From contig JALMLS010000305.1 in the NCBI GenBank assembly GCA_038496445.1, forward strand, positions 52,125 through 116,124: a stretch of DNA of 64,000 nucleotides, in the 5' to 3' direction. This document shows positions 11,619 through 25,300 of the stretch, piece after piece. This DNA is from Trichosphaerium sp. ATCC 40318. Taxonomy: Eukaryota > Discosea > Flabellinia > Trichosidae. The notes below the pieces were generated by a model. The model worked only from the letters and a program-made list of their open reading frames with translations. It searched no databases and was not told where the DNA came from. Position 1 is the first letter of the stretch. Each line of letters begins with the position of its first letter. The position numbers were made by a program, and so were the translations under genes.

Positions 11619-12142
11619 GGAATGCTGGAGTGCTTTTATGGCTTCTCAGAGAAGGAGAGAGGTAAAAAAGTCGCCATGTCTGTTTTGGCGGTCACATTCT
11701 TTCTCATACATTTTCGGAAAAAACCGCGCAGTAGCCACTACGTAAACAGTTCAATTCGTACGGCATACGCAATGATGGTACCTAAGGAGCTTAAATAGCG
11801 CTCCATCACAGTGAAGAAAGGTCTTTTCTGTCAAAACGGACTAGGGTGATACCGCGTAAGGGACTGAAATTCGCCACGTCCAGCTGTGGTCAACAACACG
11901 TTAAACTAAATTATTAAAATGAATTTTTTTTGGAGTGCGAAAAAATGACACACCTTCAATTTCGTCAAATTGTAATGTATTGACGATTTTAAAACACTGA
12001 GTTCGTGTCACTAACGGCTTAAATGCCATTTGTCAACTTAAACTCCAAATCATAACTTCTCGTAAAACAATGACGATTTTAATTATTAAGCCTGACTCTT
12101 GAGACATGTCTCAAATTCTCCGCGCTAAAACTGACACTACTC
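11619..12142. other. Divergent promoter region, PurF and F-box/LRR remnant
   Basis: About 520 bp between two divergent start codons. It contains A/T-rich stretches (11900-12100) and no supported gene. The short plus-strand ORF around 11556-11798 is antisense to PurF exon 1. Confidence 0.45.
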
Positions 12143-13319
12143 GTGCTTCACGTAAAGATAATATGTTTATGCCAATCTCTTTTCCTTCTTCACGTTTCTT
12201 TTGTATCAACTCACTTTTATAAAAGCACCCACGTGGCATGTAAAGGACCAAATATTGTCACAGATTTCCCACCAGAGATTATTATTGCAAGTATTCTAAG
12301 TTATACATCGGACCATGACAGGGTTTCTGTAGCTCAGTCTTGTCATCTAATGGCTGATATTATTCATTATATTGTTGGTTATAAGCAAGTATGTATTTCT
12401 GATGCTACAGATATTTTCTGCATTAGAAAACAAGGTACATGTACCGTTATGGGATACTTATTTGGTTACCGTCAAACTGAAATGCGTGTAATGGAAGATG
12501 CTTACAAAGAACATCCCGACATGGCAGGTATTATGAAAAACAGTGCAATATATGTTGTGACAAGTCTTTGTACTCATTGTTAGCCGGGTGCCATAGCATC
12601 AAACGCCCTGGTGAATGTGATATAACAAACTATGATCTGAGAGCAATTTCAGGTGTGCATACAATTGATTTAACTAGCTGCAAAGAAATATCAGATGCAG
12701 GTGTAAAAGCACTAAAGGATGCTCATAAAATCAACCTTGCTTTTTGTAAAAATATAACAGATGAAGGTATCAAAGCTCTCAAAGGTGTCCATAGTATTAG
12801 TCTTGAATCTACTGATGTAACAGATGAAGGGATAAAAGCACTATCTAGTGTTCATACTATTTGCCTTGAATCTACTGATGTAACAGATGAAGGGCTAAAA
12901 GCGCTATAGTGTTCATAGCATTATTCTTACTTGCTGTCAAAATATTACTGATGGATCAAAGCGCTTTCTGGTGTTCACACCATTGATCTTAGCTCTTGCT
13001 TCAACATTACAGACCAAGGTGTCAAAGCACTCAAGGTGATAGTATTAGTCTTGAATTTACTGATGTAACAGATGAAGGAATAATAGCACTAGCAGGAGTA
13101 CATAAAATTTGTTTGAAGAGACGTGAACACATCACAGATGAAGGCATTAAAGCGCTTAAAGGTGTTCATAGTATAGATGTTTGTAACACTTCAGTAACAG
13201 GTGAAGCCATCAAAGTACTAAAACCTGAGCTTTGCTTATTTGCTGTAAGTTTAGTTACCAAAGATGAAGTTAAAGAACTAAACAAACCGTTTATTTATAT
13301 TGGGTTAGATTATTGTTAA
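12143..13319 (+). pseudogene. Broken F-box / LRR gene
   Basis: The N-terminal part (12143-12583) holds an F-box-like helix set (ITDFPPEIIIASILSYTS type residues, then SCHLMADIIHYIVGYKQVC) that resembles the copy at 50.5 kb. LRR units follow in two other frames (12568-12909 and 12996-13319) with the motif TDEGIKALSGVHTI. Breaks are small deletions when repeats are compared with one another: two bases lost near 12906 in the 'GCGCTATAGTG' block, more near 12950 and near 13037. No GT-AG intron restores the frame at these points, so this is a decayed paralogue of the F-box/LRR family rather than a spliced gene. If the deletions were sequencing errors the gene would encode roughly 380 residues. Confidence 0.75.
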
Positions 13320-13480
13320 AGAGATGAAAGTGTCAGTATAAAAATAGAAAAAAATTCATTCATTAGTGGCAGTCTCAAGTGTGACAGCTAGTGTAGTTCA
13401 ACTGACTAATATAATAAAAAATTTAAGTTAGAATAAGAATGTTAACTAAAATATTGTTTATTGTGATGCACTTGTACGCT

Positions 13481-16400
13481 TCAATCGTCAAGGAACTCTG
13501 TTTCTGACTCCTTACTTATTTTGCTTCTTTTCTCTAACTCACTTCTTACTTTCTCTAGCTCAATTCTTGCTTTGTCGAGTTCTTCTCTTGTTTCAATAAG
13601 TTCTGTTTGAAATGATACATCATTTGGAGAAATGTCGTCAGAATCATCGCGTGATTTATTACTTATTCCTTGCATTGTCTGCATAACCGTTGTTCCCGAC
13701 TTTGTAGAACTATTTATATTTAAGAATATGTTACTATGGTAATAAGACAACATACTTGTTTGCAACATCGTCTTGCTTGTTTGTAAAAATACGCCAAAAT
13801 TTAGGAGCAAACATCATCAGAAGTGTCACTGTTTAAATGATGAGTGTGTTTACATTGAAGAAGATGTGGTTGTACCTGATGCAATGAACCAAATACCAAC
13901 GGATACAACAATACTCACTGTAGAGTACGATGTGGGCGATGTTATGGTGTACCCACAGATGAGCAAGAGCGAGCACCAAATCAAATCGTTGTAGATGGCA
14001 GCACCCATCCATTTTGATTCGTTGTACAATGAAGGTACATTACGAACAGAAAACGCAAAATAGCATCCTGCGAGTACAAGTATGCCCTTGTAGAATATCA
14101 GAATAGAACAGAGCCTAAATGTAATAACGTACTTCATAGGCTAAAGTGAGAATGAGAAATATTTGGCCATGTTCACTTGAACAGTATTTAAGTTTAAATA
14201 GAATACTATCTGGATCGTTCTTGTGGCTAATTGTATTTCTGGATACTGCTGTCCATAAAATCAATATGATCTGGATGGTCAAGGAAGAATTGAATAACGC
14301 AAACAGAAAAAATAGAAACTCAGAAAAAAAAACCAAGGGGATACAAGTTGGAGAAGAATGCCGATAGATGATAACTTTAAGAGCTCTCTAGAAGATATTA
14401 TCGTCTTCGTAATATTCTTTAACTCAAAAACAAGTTTGATTCTGTAAGTCTTTGCCACAAGAGGTCTACAAACAGCGTTAATATCTGACAACAACAGAAT
14501 AACGCTACTGAAACAAAAACATACACAAGCATTGTTACAAATCCCATTGCTGGAAACCAAACTCTAAGCTCACAGAACACGTCTGATACTGGCGCAATCC
14601 TAAGAAGGACATTAAGAAAAGAAACACACGGAGAAAGGATTGTACGTACCACATAAGTGCACCAAAGTATGATATTAAAATACCAAGAAGAATGACAATC
14701 AAAAACTCTCTTGTCGATGCTCGGATTACATCTGCTGACCTTAAAGGAGATTAACACTTGAAGTAGTAATGTAATGTACCAGTAAAGTATAACAAACACA
14801 AGTGTTGCCAAAGTAGCAATGACACCAATGGCAATAAGTAAGATAATAAAAATTATTGATCTGTCGCTCCAGCTGCTCCATTCCCTCACTGCCCTTGGTC
14901 TCTCTTCGACTACAATTGACAACTGGTTTTCGGATAGTCTAGGCACAAGAGCAACGGTGGCTTTTTCTGCGTCTACTACAAAAACATTGTTGAAGGTGCT
15001 ATTATCCAATTGAGCACGTGAGGCATTAGAAAAAGCCATCAATAAAATGTCATCTCCAACTTCCAACTTTGTAAAGTCTTCAACAGATACTTGTACGACC
15101 CCATTAAACACAGGAGTTTTCAACCACGTTACATGTGAAACACCGAGAGTCATTTGAATAGCACTGTCATTATCAAATGTCATATCGCTCAATACATCAA
15201 TAGGTCCCTAATAATAGCGTTATTTTATGAAATCACGTGTCTTTTAAATGGTCGCAAACTCGATCGTACATTAACAAGAAGTGTTGCGTCTTCAAAAACG
15301 AAATACGTTGTTTGGTCCATCAGTTGAACATCTCGTTCAACAATAAAGGTAGCGCCATCGATGTTGTTTATCCTCGTGTTTTGAGAATTCAGTATCCTTT
15401 CATCAACTTCTTGTACTGTTATGATTCCTGTTTTTCGTAAGAAAGGGTATTGTAGAAGAAAACTAAACAAAGAAACAAATAAACCCTACCTTGATTCTCA
15501 ATAACAAGGTTTATCAATGCAATATGTGAAAGTCTAATCCTTGAATCGCAGTCTGCTAGAAAAACAAGATGTGGAGTTGTTTCTTGCTCAATAGCCCTCT
15601 TTGCGGTAGATGTGCCCTTAACAGCGAAATTAGCACGTGTTGTTATTTCAAAACAATAGTGGTATAGAACATACCGATACAGTTCCTTCGTAGAGAGAGA
15701 ACGCCTTTGTAATTGTGATGGATGCATTGGAAAAGATATTGATAGATCCTCCATCCATTCTCACATAATTAGCGTCGAGGTCAAAAGAAACTTGTATCGG
15801 GAGGTCATCAGGAACATTAATATTATCATAGACATTCCCTTTGAACTGAGTGTTAGAGCAAACTAAGAAGATATAAGCGAAACATACCAAAGTTGCCTCC
15901 AGGTAAAAACCCGTTAAAGTCATAAGGCGACGATTCCGAGAAATGACTGTTTGTCACAGATATAAACTCATCTCCATCGATACCTATCAGATGATGTCAG
16001 TCAAACAATTCTAATAAAAGTAGAGCGTACTGTGTTCAGAGTTTGCAATAAAAGTGCATCCATCGACTGTGTTCTCGCCTCTCATGAACAATCCACCACC
16101 GAGTTCTGCTGTGTTGTTCACAAATGTACAATCGCTGAAAATAGCATTGTCTGAATAATCATACAACACTGCACCACCAGTTCTATCAGCTCTATTATTG
16201 CCAAAGTAACAGTTTGAAACAATTGTGTCAAAGTTGTCGATTCGAGAAAAGAAACCTCCACCCTTTACAAACAACTTAGCATTGCAATATACAAGATTGA
16301 AGACAGTCAACGTACACTGTTCACAGCATAGTTGTCAGTAATATTGAGGTTCTTCAATACAATCCCTGTGTTGAAGTCATGAACGTAGATACCTCCAGCT

Positions 16401-18739
16401 AGGTTTCCTGCAGAGTTGTTCTTGAACACAGAATCTGTGATAGTCACACCTTCGTTGGAAAATCGTACTCTAATGCCACCTGCGATAAAATAAGTACTGT
16501 CTGTGATACATTAAAATCAACATACCACCCCTATCTTCGGCAACGTTATCGATAAACCTGACAGACTCAAGCAACACATTTATGTTTCTGTCATTAATTT
16601 GGATTCCTGCTGCGTCGTCATCAGCGCGATTCTTAATGAAATCGGTGTTTCTGATTGTGATATTGACATTGTCATCCTCTATGGCCGCTCCACCAGCATC
16701 ATCTGTTGATGACCAGTTTTCTTCAAATAGTACGTTATCAATAAGCACGTTTTGAGAATCTGTGATGTGTATCCCTCCTCCTCTTCTTGCTGTGTTTCTC
16801 CTAAAACAACAAAGTCAGTATTAACAGACAAGCCTAAGGAAGTACCTTAACGTGCAGTTATTAAGCACTACTCGATTTGTTTCTATCAAATACATTCCTC
16901 CTCCTGTTTTTGGGTGAAAGTAAGTACTTTAAGATGAAATAGAAAGTGAGCAAGTTGTACCATTTGTTGGAGAGCTGCTATCTTCAAATATTGAGTGAGA
17001 AACTGTCAAGTCATTGACGCCTGAAAATCTAATGGAACCGCCTGCTGCATTGCTTTTCTTGTTTCGAAATGAGCAGTACTCGATTGATACATTGTTGCTA
17101 TCGACAACATTTATACCGCTGCTCATATTCCCTTCAAAAGAAACATGTTCAATTCGAATATATGGACTATCATTGACTAAAAGCTCTTCTTCAGAATCAT
17201 CATTAGTGTTGTTTCTTAGGAAATGTTAGTTTAAGCACAAACGCGTTTTACTGGGCTCTTACCTGAAAGAGCAGTTTTGAATACTTCCCTGTGTTGACAC
17301 AGACATAAATACAGCTAAAAGATGTTGATTATTATGAAGTGGTCACAATGTTTTCATGACAGCGTACTTGCAAGGTCAGTTACCATATTGTTCTCAAAAA
17401 CAGAATTTCTTAAATCTATTGTTGACGCGGTTACATCTATGTTATTGTTCTTAGCTTTGTATATTGTCTTTAGTCTGTACGTATTCCTGATCCGCGACGA
17501 GCTACTCCATTTGTAAATGTGCAACCATCCACTACTGCATTAACTTCAGACAGACTAACGATGCCTATGTTCGAATAAGTCACTCTTGAGGTGTACATGT
17601 CGCAGTACCATTCCATAAAATTGAATTTTTATCAAAGGTACAATCCAGTATCTCGACATTTGCATCTCTCGCACGAACAACACCAAGACCTTGCTCAGGA
17701 CTGATTGTATTGTTGAAAAAGACTGTACTATTGAGGCGATTAGAATCCTAAATGAAAGCACAAAAATGAAACCGAACTTTGTCACTGTCAATGATAAACC
17801 AGGTCCTTCAGCGTTCAGAATACCGTTATCTCTAGAATCGCTTCCTGTAACGGCCGCTTCACCACACGTATTATCTGTGAAAGTACAGTCGCTTAAATAA
17901 ACGAATTAACAAACAAAGTTTTGTATCCCAAAACTATTTTCATTTTAAAAACACGTGCCTGAAAAAGACTCTACAAGATCCAGTCACATATAACACAGAA
18001 CCTCCTCTACCGTCCTAAATACGGTTTATGGTGAGCGCTACCAATTTAAAAAATCCCAAAGAGGTTTAAACGCTTACTTGTGTTCCAATAAACCGAGCTG
18101 GGCATGCAGCTCTTGTGAATTTTATATTTTTGAACGAGATAAAAGTGACGCTAGAATTTGTCCCGCAAGATGTCACCAAAAATAAGTATCTTGTATTTTC
18201 GCCATCAATCACTGTTTCTGAGCTTCCCGTTCCTTATTGAAACTTAGAAAAAATAAACGGAATAAAAAATGTTCAAGTTTGTGAAAGAAAAAAAAAAAAA
18301 ACGTGATTTCTCGTAGTTGTAAACCCGGAACTCGCTCATTTAATAAAACCGACAGGATTGAATTGGTACCTTCAATGGTTATGTTATAGAGTGTAGAAGG
18401 ATCAGGCCAGTCGATAAGCGAATTGTTAGAACCTAGTTTTGTTAAAAGACACTAAAAACAGGAGTGATAAGAATGTTAAATACTCACCTGCATAAGTTCC
18501 CGACGCCATTGTTATGACGTCCCCTGACTCAGATACATTTAAAAGAGTGTATCTAATGCTATAACAAGGGTTTAATTCATCTGTACAGTCCCCAGCGTCC
18601 GTTCCTAGCATACGCATTATTTAAAATGTTTTTGGTTATGCTTACCGTTTGTACTGATGAAACGGCGTCTACCTTGTATCCCTAACGAAATAAAGGCCAA
18701 TAGAACGATAACTCCATAAAGGCGGCACACCTTGTCCAT
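13481..18739 (-). CDS. Receptor B: beta-helix ectodomain, GABA-B-like class C 7TM, coiled-coil tail
   Basis: Signal peptide MDKVCRLYGVIVLLAFISLG in exon 1 (18646-18739); exon 2 (18488-18604) has the DAGDCTDELNPCYSIRYTL block with a Cys pair. Many short exons to about 15.2 kb encode parallel beta-helix coils with 'CTFVNNTAELGGGLF' and 'SHSIFEDSS' style repeats, as in Pmp/pectin-lyase-like folds. A juxtamembrane module (14850-15190, LTLGVSHVTWLKT-like strands) precedes TM1 (FIILLIAIGVIATLATLVFV). Class C hallmarks follow: CELRVWFPAMGF at TM3, LVAKTYRIKLVF, LEYC in loop 2 (here LKYCSSEHGQ), GILVLAGCYFAFSVRNVPSL, and TM7 ending MMFAPKFW. The cytosolic tail (about 13481-13700) has heptads REELDKARIELEKVRSELEK. 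GABA-B receptors share the 7TM features and a tail coiled coil, but their ectodomain is a Venus flytrap. Likely a surface G-protein-coupled receptor; ligand unknown. Internal exons were not all verified. Confidence 0.75.
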
Positions 18740-19260
18740 TCTTAAGGTACCGTAAAAGTTTACATTCAAAGGGTAAATTATTTCTCCGTGTGTGCACGTG
18801 GACATAAAAGTCGTAGGAACTTTATCCACGGACTGTCACGTCGATAGTTAAATATTGGCGCTAACAGAAAAGTCATAGAAGGCTTGTGGAGTTTAAAAAA
18901 AACATGCGTGACCACGTGTTAATCCTTAGGGATGGCAGAAATGGTCCGGTCCAGTAGGTGGATAATACTGCTACAAAAACCCTGTATGGATCCAGTTTAG
19001 AGCTGACCAAGGAAGACCGGTTTGGAATCACAATACCGGTATTTTGGTTACGTACAATATGGTTTGAATACTTGAAGAACACATTCTACAGCACGCAGTA
19101 TAGATGTATACACAACAGTGGTAACAAGATACCGCTGGTTTTCTGTTGCTATATTCCATATGCAACTTTGCCGTATCAAGCTTTCATTGCAAGTGCTCTT
19201 ACCCAAAATAAAAATGAAACAGTTTTAAATGGACTCTGTTATGTTTTATTCTTGTACATG
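18740..19260. other. Intergenic: receptor B promoter
   Basis: Contains CACGTG at 18795-18800, 56 bp before the receptor B start, and another at 18913-18918. The plus-strand ORF at 18958-19302 is not supported by any family resemblance and overlaps the family A' tail. Confidence 0.45.
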
Positions 19261-21053
19261 TTAGTTTGGTATATCAGCACTTTTTACTTCCTTGGTTGTT
19301 AATACGTAAGGTAAAATGGCTTCTCTCAACTTAGGCACAAAGCAAGCGATAATCAGAGCTGTAAAAATCTACAATAGAATTTAACATGAATAAGCACAAG
19401 AAAGGCGGTTGGAATGAATATGTTACTGGCACATGTAACTATCAGTGTAAGTAGTAAAAGAAAAATATATTTAATTGTACCATTAGTTTGACAATCTATA
19501 AAGTACTTGGTGGCGTCAGAGTAGGCACATGTGAAATTTGTTGATGTTGAAGGACAATCAAAAACGCCTCCAGTATCTATGTGATAAATTAGTACAATAC
19601 AATTGCTTGTTCGATTACCGTCATTGTGAATGTTGCTAAATGTTGTTGTATTTCTAAACACCATTTTTAGTATTCTTGATGTGTGGACAATAGTGTTGTA
19701 CCTTATTGTAATGTTCATAGAAGATCCAATCAATGCAGGGGATTGTATTATTGTAGTTAGTTTTCTAAACAAGAATTCAGTACAATTAGGTAGGTTACAC
19801 GCATGTAATATTCTCAACTACACATGAATCTATCTCTGCAGATCCATTGCTAGATGTACCGTTCAAAAACAACGCTCCAGCTATTACACAATTAACATGA
19901 CGCTTGGATAGAGTAACACGTATACCAGTACATCTATCCTCGAATGGCTGAGCTTCTTCCATACTGTTCCCAATAAAAGTAGAGTTCAATACTTTAATAT
20001 CAAGTGAGTTTATGTATACAACTGAAGTGGAGTATTCGAGTTGTGCTGTTTACCAATAAGTATATATATAACACGGATACATACCTTTATATGTTGCAAC
20101 TACGTGATTGTCCTCAAACGAACAAGAATTGATTACAACCTAAATTAACTTAGTATTTAAAAACCAAGCCACAAACGTACTCTATCAACACTGATAAACG
20201 TAGCTAGGAATCCTATGGTCAAAGAGTTATAACATAAACAAGTCATGGCTAAGTATTACCTCTATCTTCCATTCTGTTCAGGAAATACCCTCGTTTAAAA
20301 TTATGTTGAAAATGACAATTATTCACAGAAACTGTTTCGGCTGTTTCAATCCATAATCCCAAAGGGTCAGCAAATCTTTCCAAGTCATCGAACAGTTCAT
20401 GGAAAAGTGAATTGCTTACAGCAACATTTCGACTATTTTCACATTAAGGGAGCGCTCCTTAAATACATGACAAATAGAGCTAGAACACGTGTACCTTGCA
20501 ACTACTTGAATATATCCGTCTTCGCCTGTAACTACCATATTCCTAAGCGATCAGTTAATCAATAAAACTAGAGACTCATAACGTGAATGTTCGTAATGTA
20601 CTCTATGGAAACATTTGCAAAGTCGTTCAAGCTCAATTTACAACCATTTAACGTAAATCCTGATAATGAGATATTTATGTTTTGATTCCCGTTCACCGTC
20701 TCCTGTTGAACTGAGCAAGAAACATTTATGCCTTTACTTAACGCTAAATAATATGTTACAGAACCTGTCAAAAGTGTCAACATACCATAAATGTCTATAC
20801 TTCCGGTACGTTGAGCACTAAACGTGTTGAGAGGAAAATTTAATCCAGTAGAATTGAGAATAAGCGTAGTTGCTCCTGTGCTCAAGTAGCACTCCATATC
20901 AGCGCCACAATTGTGGTCACTTGAAGTTACGACTAAGACGTAAAAATTAGTAATCTTCATATCACTCTGAATAGTATTCGTACTTGTGTTACCGTGGGTT
21001 GGTGCTGCAAGAGCAAAAAACAAAAAGGCAGTACAGAAATAACACAAACTCAT
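19261..21053 (-). CDS. Family A': secreted beta-helix protein with C-terminal TM
   Basis: Starts with signal peptide MSLCYFCTAFLFFALAAP. Exon 1 (from 21053 to about 20570) reads NFYVLVVTSSDHNCGADMEC, TTLILNST, GSIDIYG, NINISLSGFTLNGC and FANVSIEYI, the same order as the family A gene at 4005-6303 but without an intron at the first break. Later exons (near 19795-19989, 19500-19780) have Asn-rich beta-helix strands with Cys residues. A hydrophobic stretch, then LIIACFVPKLREAILPYVL and a short tail TTKEVKSADIPN, ends at 19261; the FVPKLR..I.PYVL block is shared with family A. CACGTG lies 70 bp before the start. It sits between receptors B and C on the same strand. Probably a surface protein; function unknown. 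The middle exons are only partly resolved. Confidence 0.6.
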
Positions 21054-21577
21054 TTACTACAGCTATCATAAGCATCATTGGGCGTAATGAAGTGTTATTT
21101 AAGGAAATCGTTTTGAAAAACGCACGTGATGCTATCAGAAAGCTATGCTGATGTGTTCTCGATTTTGGTGAAAAATTTTGTTGGTAGCCGCCTGCTGCTC
21201 TTTATCACTCAGTTAACACGATATCTGAGTGTACAAATTATTCTACGTTATGTGAACTTGAAGTGTGAACAACCTGTGTGTTCAAGTTTTCAGCCAGACT
21301 GACTTTTAGCAAAAAAAATTCCAGTTTCTGCCTGATCTGTCTGACGGATTTGACACTTCTGACAGAACCTTGCAAATCTTACTTTTTAAAATGTGATGCA
21401 CTCATATAGTCAAGCGGAAAAGTTTTACCAATCCAACCGTTTAAACCCACCTGATTTAAGGGGTCAGGACCTCTAATTCTATTGGTTAGACTATGCACAT
21501 CCTCTAAGTTTCTGATTTTAAACAATTGGCAGAGTACTTTTCACAGTCCAGTGTTTTACAAAATATTGAAATGGAAC

Positions 21578-21721
21578 TTACCGTTCTGTTAACAGTAATT
21601 TAAACGCAAACAGCCATAGATCCCAATCAGTGAAGGCTATTTGCCGAAATTACCATTCTGTTAACAGTAATTTAAACACAAAAACAGCCTTAGATCCTAA
21701 TCAGTGAAGGATATTTGGCCT
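21578..21721. repeat. 72-bp tandem direct repeat (two copies) with CTGTTAACAG palindrome
   Basis: Copies begin at 21578 and 21650 and match closely, each with CTGTTAACAG near its start and an AATCAGTGAAGG block in the middle. A partial third start (ATTACTGTTA) follows at 21721. The same palindrome with similar flanks recurs at about 33697-33712. The repeat is non-coding. Confidence 0.75.
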
Positions 21722-22109
21722 AATTACTGTTACAATAATGCCTCAAACTAGGCCTTCTAATTTAGGACAGCCCCAGCCTTAATGTCGCCTTCTTTTTTGG
21801 GCAGTATTTTTCCGTTTTTAAGCTTATGAGGCGTTTAATGCCATTCTTTATACCTTCAATAACGTTTTTACATGCTTTGACGTGTATGTAGACAGTTGCA
21901 GTTTTGTGTGTCAGTTTAAAGGTAGAAAAAAAAATGTACACGAAGCACAAATATCACACTGTGCTTTTGTGAGAAACTAATGAGAGTGTACCATTTGACG
22001 ACAGATGCAAGGGTACCATCTTACTTAAAGCTTTAATGTAATATGCAACAGAGTAGGTGCACGTGTTTATCGCTTACAAGAGCTATAGTTAATAATTAAA
22101 GAGCCAATT

Positions 22110-22260
22110 AGAATTACATGTCACCTAGAAATTCAAGAAAGCCACCTGGTGTAATTGTACCAGAGTGGCTGAAGTCACCATCTATTGTTACAGGACTAGA
22201 TCTAGACAAATTGATTTGGTGGACTAACAATTATAGGTGAGTTGTCAGACAATACCATAA
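22110..22260 (-). pseudogene. Fragment of a family A gene (3' domain)
   Basis: About 150 bp aligns closely with 4541-4690 of the family A gene, the exon encoding the 'GTITPGGFLE' strand and the preceding Pro/Thr linker: both read GAAAGCC(A/T)CCTGGTGTAATTGTA and CCAGAGTGG. Six bases are missing relative to family A inside the block, the linker is disrupted, and no flanking exons are recognisable. It is a relic of a third family A copy between A' and receptor C. Confidence 0.7.
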
Positions 22261-22384
22261 TAACCAAAAAAAAAAAATTGTCCATTACCTTTTTCTAAGC
22301 GCCTCCCGCGCTAAACAACATAATGAGGGCGACCTTCGTAGCTAAAAGTAGCATTTTTTATTTCTAGAACTGCGTGACATTGTT

Positions 22385-25300
22385 TTATAGATCTACAGCA
22401 GGCAGTGTATTGTTTAAGTTCCTAGTTTCTCTCTTTTTCTCCAATAAATCTTGCCTACTTCCTGTTTTCTTCTTTTTTCTTGTTTTCTTTTGTAACTCAC
22501 ATCTAACTTTCTCAAGCTCCTTTCTTGTTTCCTCAAGTTCTTCTTTTGTTTCTTCAAGCTCTGCTTGAAAAGCTTTATAATCTGCACCTGCAGATCCAGT
22601 TGTGTCTTTGGTTTCTTGTAATGACGTATTTGATTTATTAGATTTGGCTGATTTGTTTGATAGATTTCCTCGCCTGCTTGCCATTGTTACTGAAGACCTG
22701 TTTAAAGTAAGTGAGTAGTTGTAATAAAAATAGTTTCCAGCGTACAAGGTTACAACATCATCTTGCTTTGTAAATATACACCAAAGTTTAGGAACGAACA
22801 TCATACCCAGTGTCACTGAAGAAAGTAGTCAGCAAGATAATTCACAAAAAAAGATGTGTAAGGATGGTTGTACCTGACGCTATGAACCAAATACCAAGTG
22901 ATACGATGATACTCACTGTAGAGTACGATGACGGGGATGTTATGGTATACCCACAGATGAGCAAGAGCGAGCACCAAATCAAATCGTTGTAGATGGCAGC
23001 ACCCATCCATTTTGATTCGTTGTACAATGAAGGTACATTACGAACAGAAAACGCAAAATAACATCCTGCAAGTACAAGTATGCCCTCGTAGAATGTTAGA
23101 ATAGAACTTTTGTGTGTTCCAACGTACTTCATAGGCTAGAGTGAGAATGAGAAATATTTGGCCATGTTCACTTGAGCAGTATTCAAGTTTAAATAGAACA
23201 CTATCAGGATCGTTCTTGAATCCAATTGTATTCCTGGATACTGCTGTCCATAAAATCAGTATGATCTGTATGGTCAAGGACTAAATACAAGCGAAAGGAA
23301 GTGAAGTTGGTAAAAAAGAAAAGATAAAGGATACGAGTTGGAGAAGAATACCAACAGAGGTGATTTGTAAAAGTTCTGGGAATGAAATGATGGTATTTGT
23401 CAGACTTTCCATGTCAAATATGAGTTTGATTCTGTATGTCTTTGCGACAAGAGGCCTACGTAGAAAGTATGAATACAATGATAACACCAAAACAACATAC
23501 GCAAGCATTATGACAAATCCCACTGCTGGAAACCAAACTCTAAGCTCACAGAACGCATCTGATACTGGCGCAATCCTAAGAAGGAAATTAGGAAAAGAAA
23601 CACACGGAGAAAGGGATTGTACGTACCACATAAGTGCACCCAAGTATGATATTAAAATACCAAGAAGAATGACAATCAGAAACTCTCTTGTTGATGCTCG
23701 GAGGATAACTGATGTATTCCTAAAAGACGGTTATCAAAGATACTCAGGTTAGTATTTGTACCAATAAACGATAACAATTGTTGCTGTTACCAACGTTGCT
23801 ATGACACCAATGGCAACAAGCAAGATAACAATGATTGATGCTGTATCAGTCCATCTGCGCCATTCTTTTACTGCCCTTGGTTTCTCCTCAACTACAATTG
23901 ACAACTGGTGTTCGTTTAAACTAGTTATGAGAGCTATAGTGGTATTGTTTTCGTCAACAAAAACAACACTGAACGTGGTATTATCCAAAAGAGCACGTGA
24001 GGTGTTAGAAAAAGTCATCAATAAAATGTCATCTCCAACTTCCAACTTTGTAAAGTCTTCAACAGATACTCGTATGACCCCATTAAACGCGGGAGTTTTC
24101 AACCACGTTACATGTGAAACACCGAGAGTCATTTGAATAGCACTGTCATTATCAAATGTCATATCGCTTGCCACATCAATAGGACCCTAACAACAGCATT
24201 AGTGTTTTAAGTCTCACGTGATACTTGGAAAACACGTGATAATAATTAAAAAAGACGTACGTTCACAAGAAGTGTTGATTTTTGGAAATAAAAATGAGTT
24301 GTGGTATCCATCAGTTGTATATCTCTTTCAACAATCATAGTCGCTCCATCAACATTATTTATCTTTGTATTTTCTGTATTAAAAACCCGAACATCAATCT
24401 CCCTTATTTGTAACGTTCCTTGCGTAATACTGTCAGTTCAAAGGTACCACTAACTACAAAAAACACACCTTGATTCTCAATAACGAGATTCCTCAATGCA
24501 ATATTTGACAACCTAAACTGTGATATGCAGTCTGGTCCCAATACCAGGTGTGGGTTTGTTTCTAGTGATTGCTTAACCAACCTTTTCGATGTTGGGACAC
24601 CCTAATAGACAAAATCAGTCTTCCTCTAGGACCCCAATTTAAGCGTACAGTGATAGTTCCTTGAGAAAGATTAAACTCGCTGTTGACATTAACAGACACA
24701 CTAGAACGTATTCTAATGTGTCCTGAATTCATATTAAAGACATTGGTATCAAGGTTCTCAACAACTTCAATGGTATAATCAGGGATGTGTATGCTGTCAT
24801 AAACGTTTCCTGTATTTCCAATATTAAACTAAGAGTAAGAAAAAAGTAAGAACATACCAAAGTTGCCTCCAGGAAGAAACCCTTCAAAGTCATAGGGCGA
24901 CGATTCCGAGAAATGACTGTTTGTCACGGATATAAACTCATCTCCATCAATACCTATCAAATGATGTCAGTCGAACAATAGTAGAAATATAGGAACGTAC
25001 TGTGTTCAGAGTTTGCAATAAAAGTGCATCCATCGACTGAGTTCTCGCCTCTCATGAACAATCCACCACCGAGTTCAGCTACGTTGTTCACAAATGTACA
25101 ATCGCTGAAAATAGCATTGTCTGAATAATCATACAACACTGCACCACCAGTTCTATCAGCTCTATTATTGCCAAAGTAACAGTTTGTTATTGTTGAGTTT
25201 TGGTTATTAATGCGAGAAAAGAAGCCTCCACCCTTTAAAAACAACTTAGTATCGCAATATTCAAGATTGAAGACAGTCAACATACACTGTTCACAGCATA

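Noticed and set aside
18958-19302. 114-residue plus-strand ORF
   Set aside because: It overlaps the 3' end of the family A' gene, lacks a recognisable domain and lies where minus-strand paralogy explains conservation.
22841-22860. Frame disruption between receptor TM7 and tail exons suggesting a broken gene
   Set aside because: GT-AG introns with phase 1 join WFIAS to VTLGMMFVPKLW in B, C and D alike, so the frame is intact.
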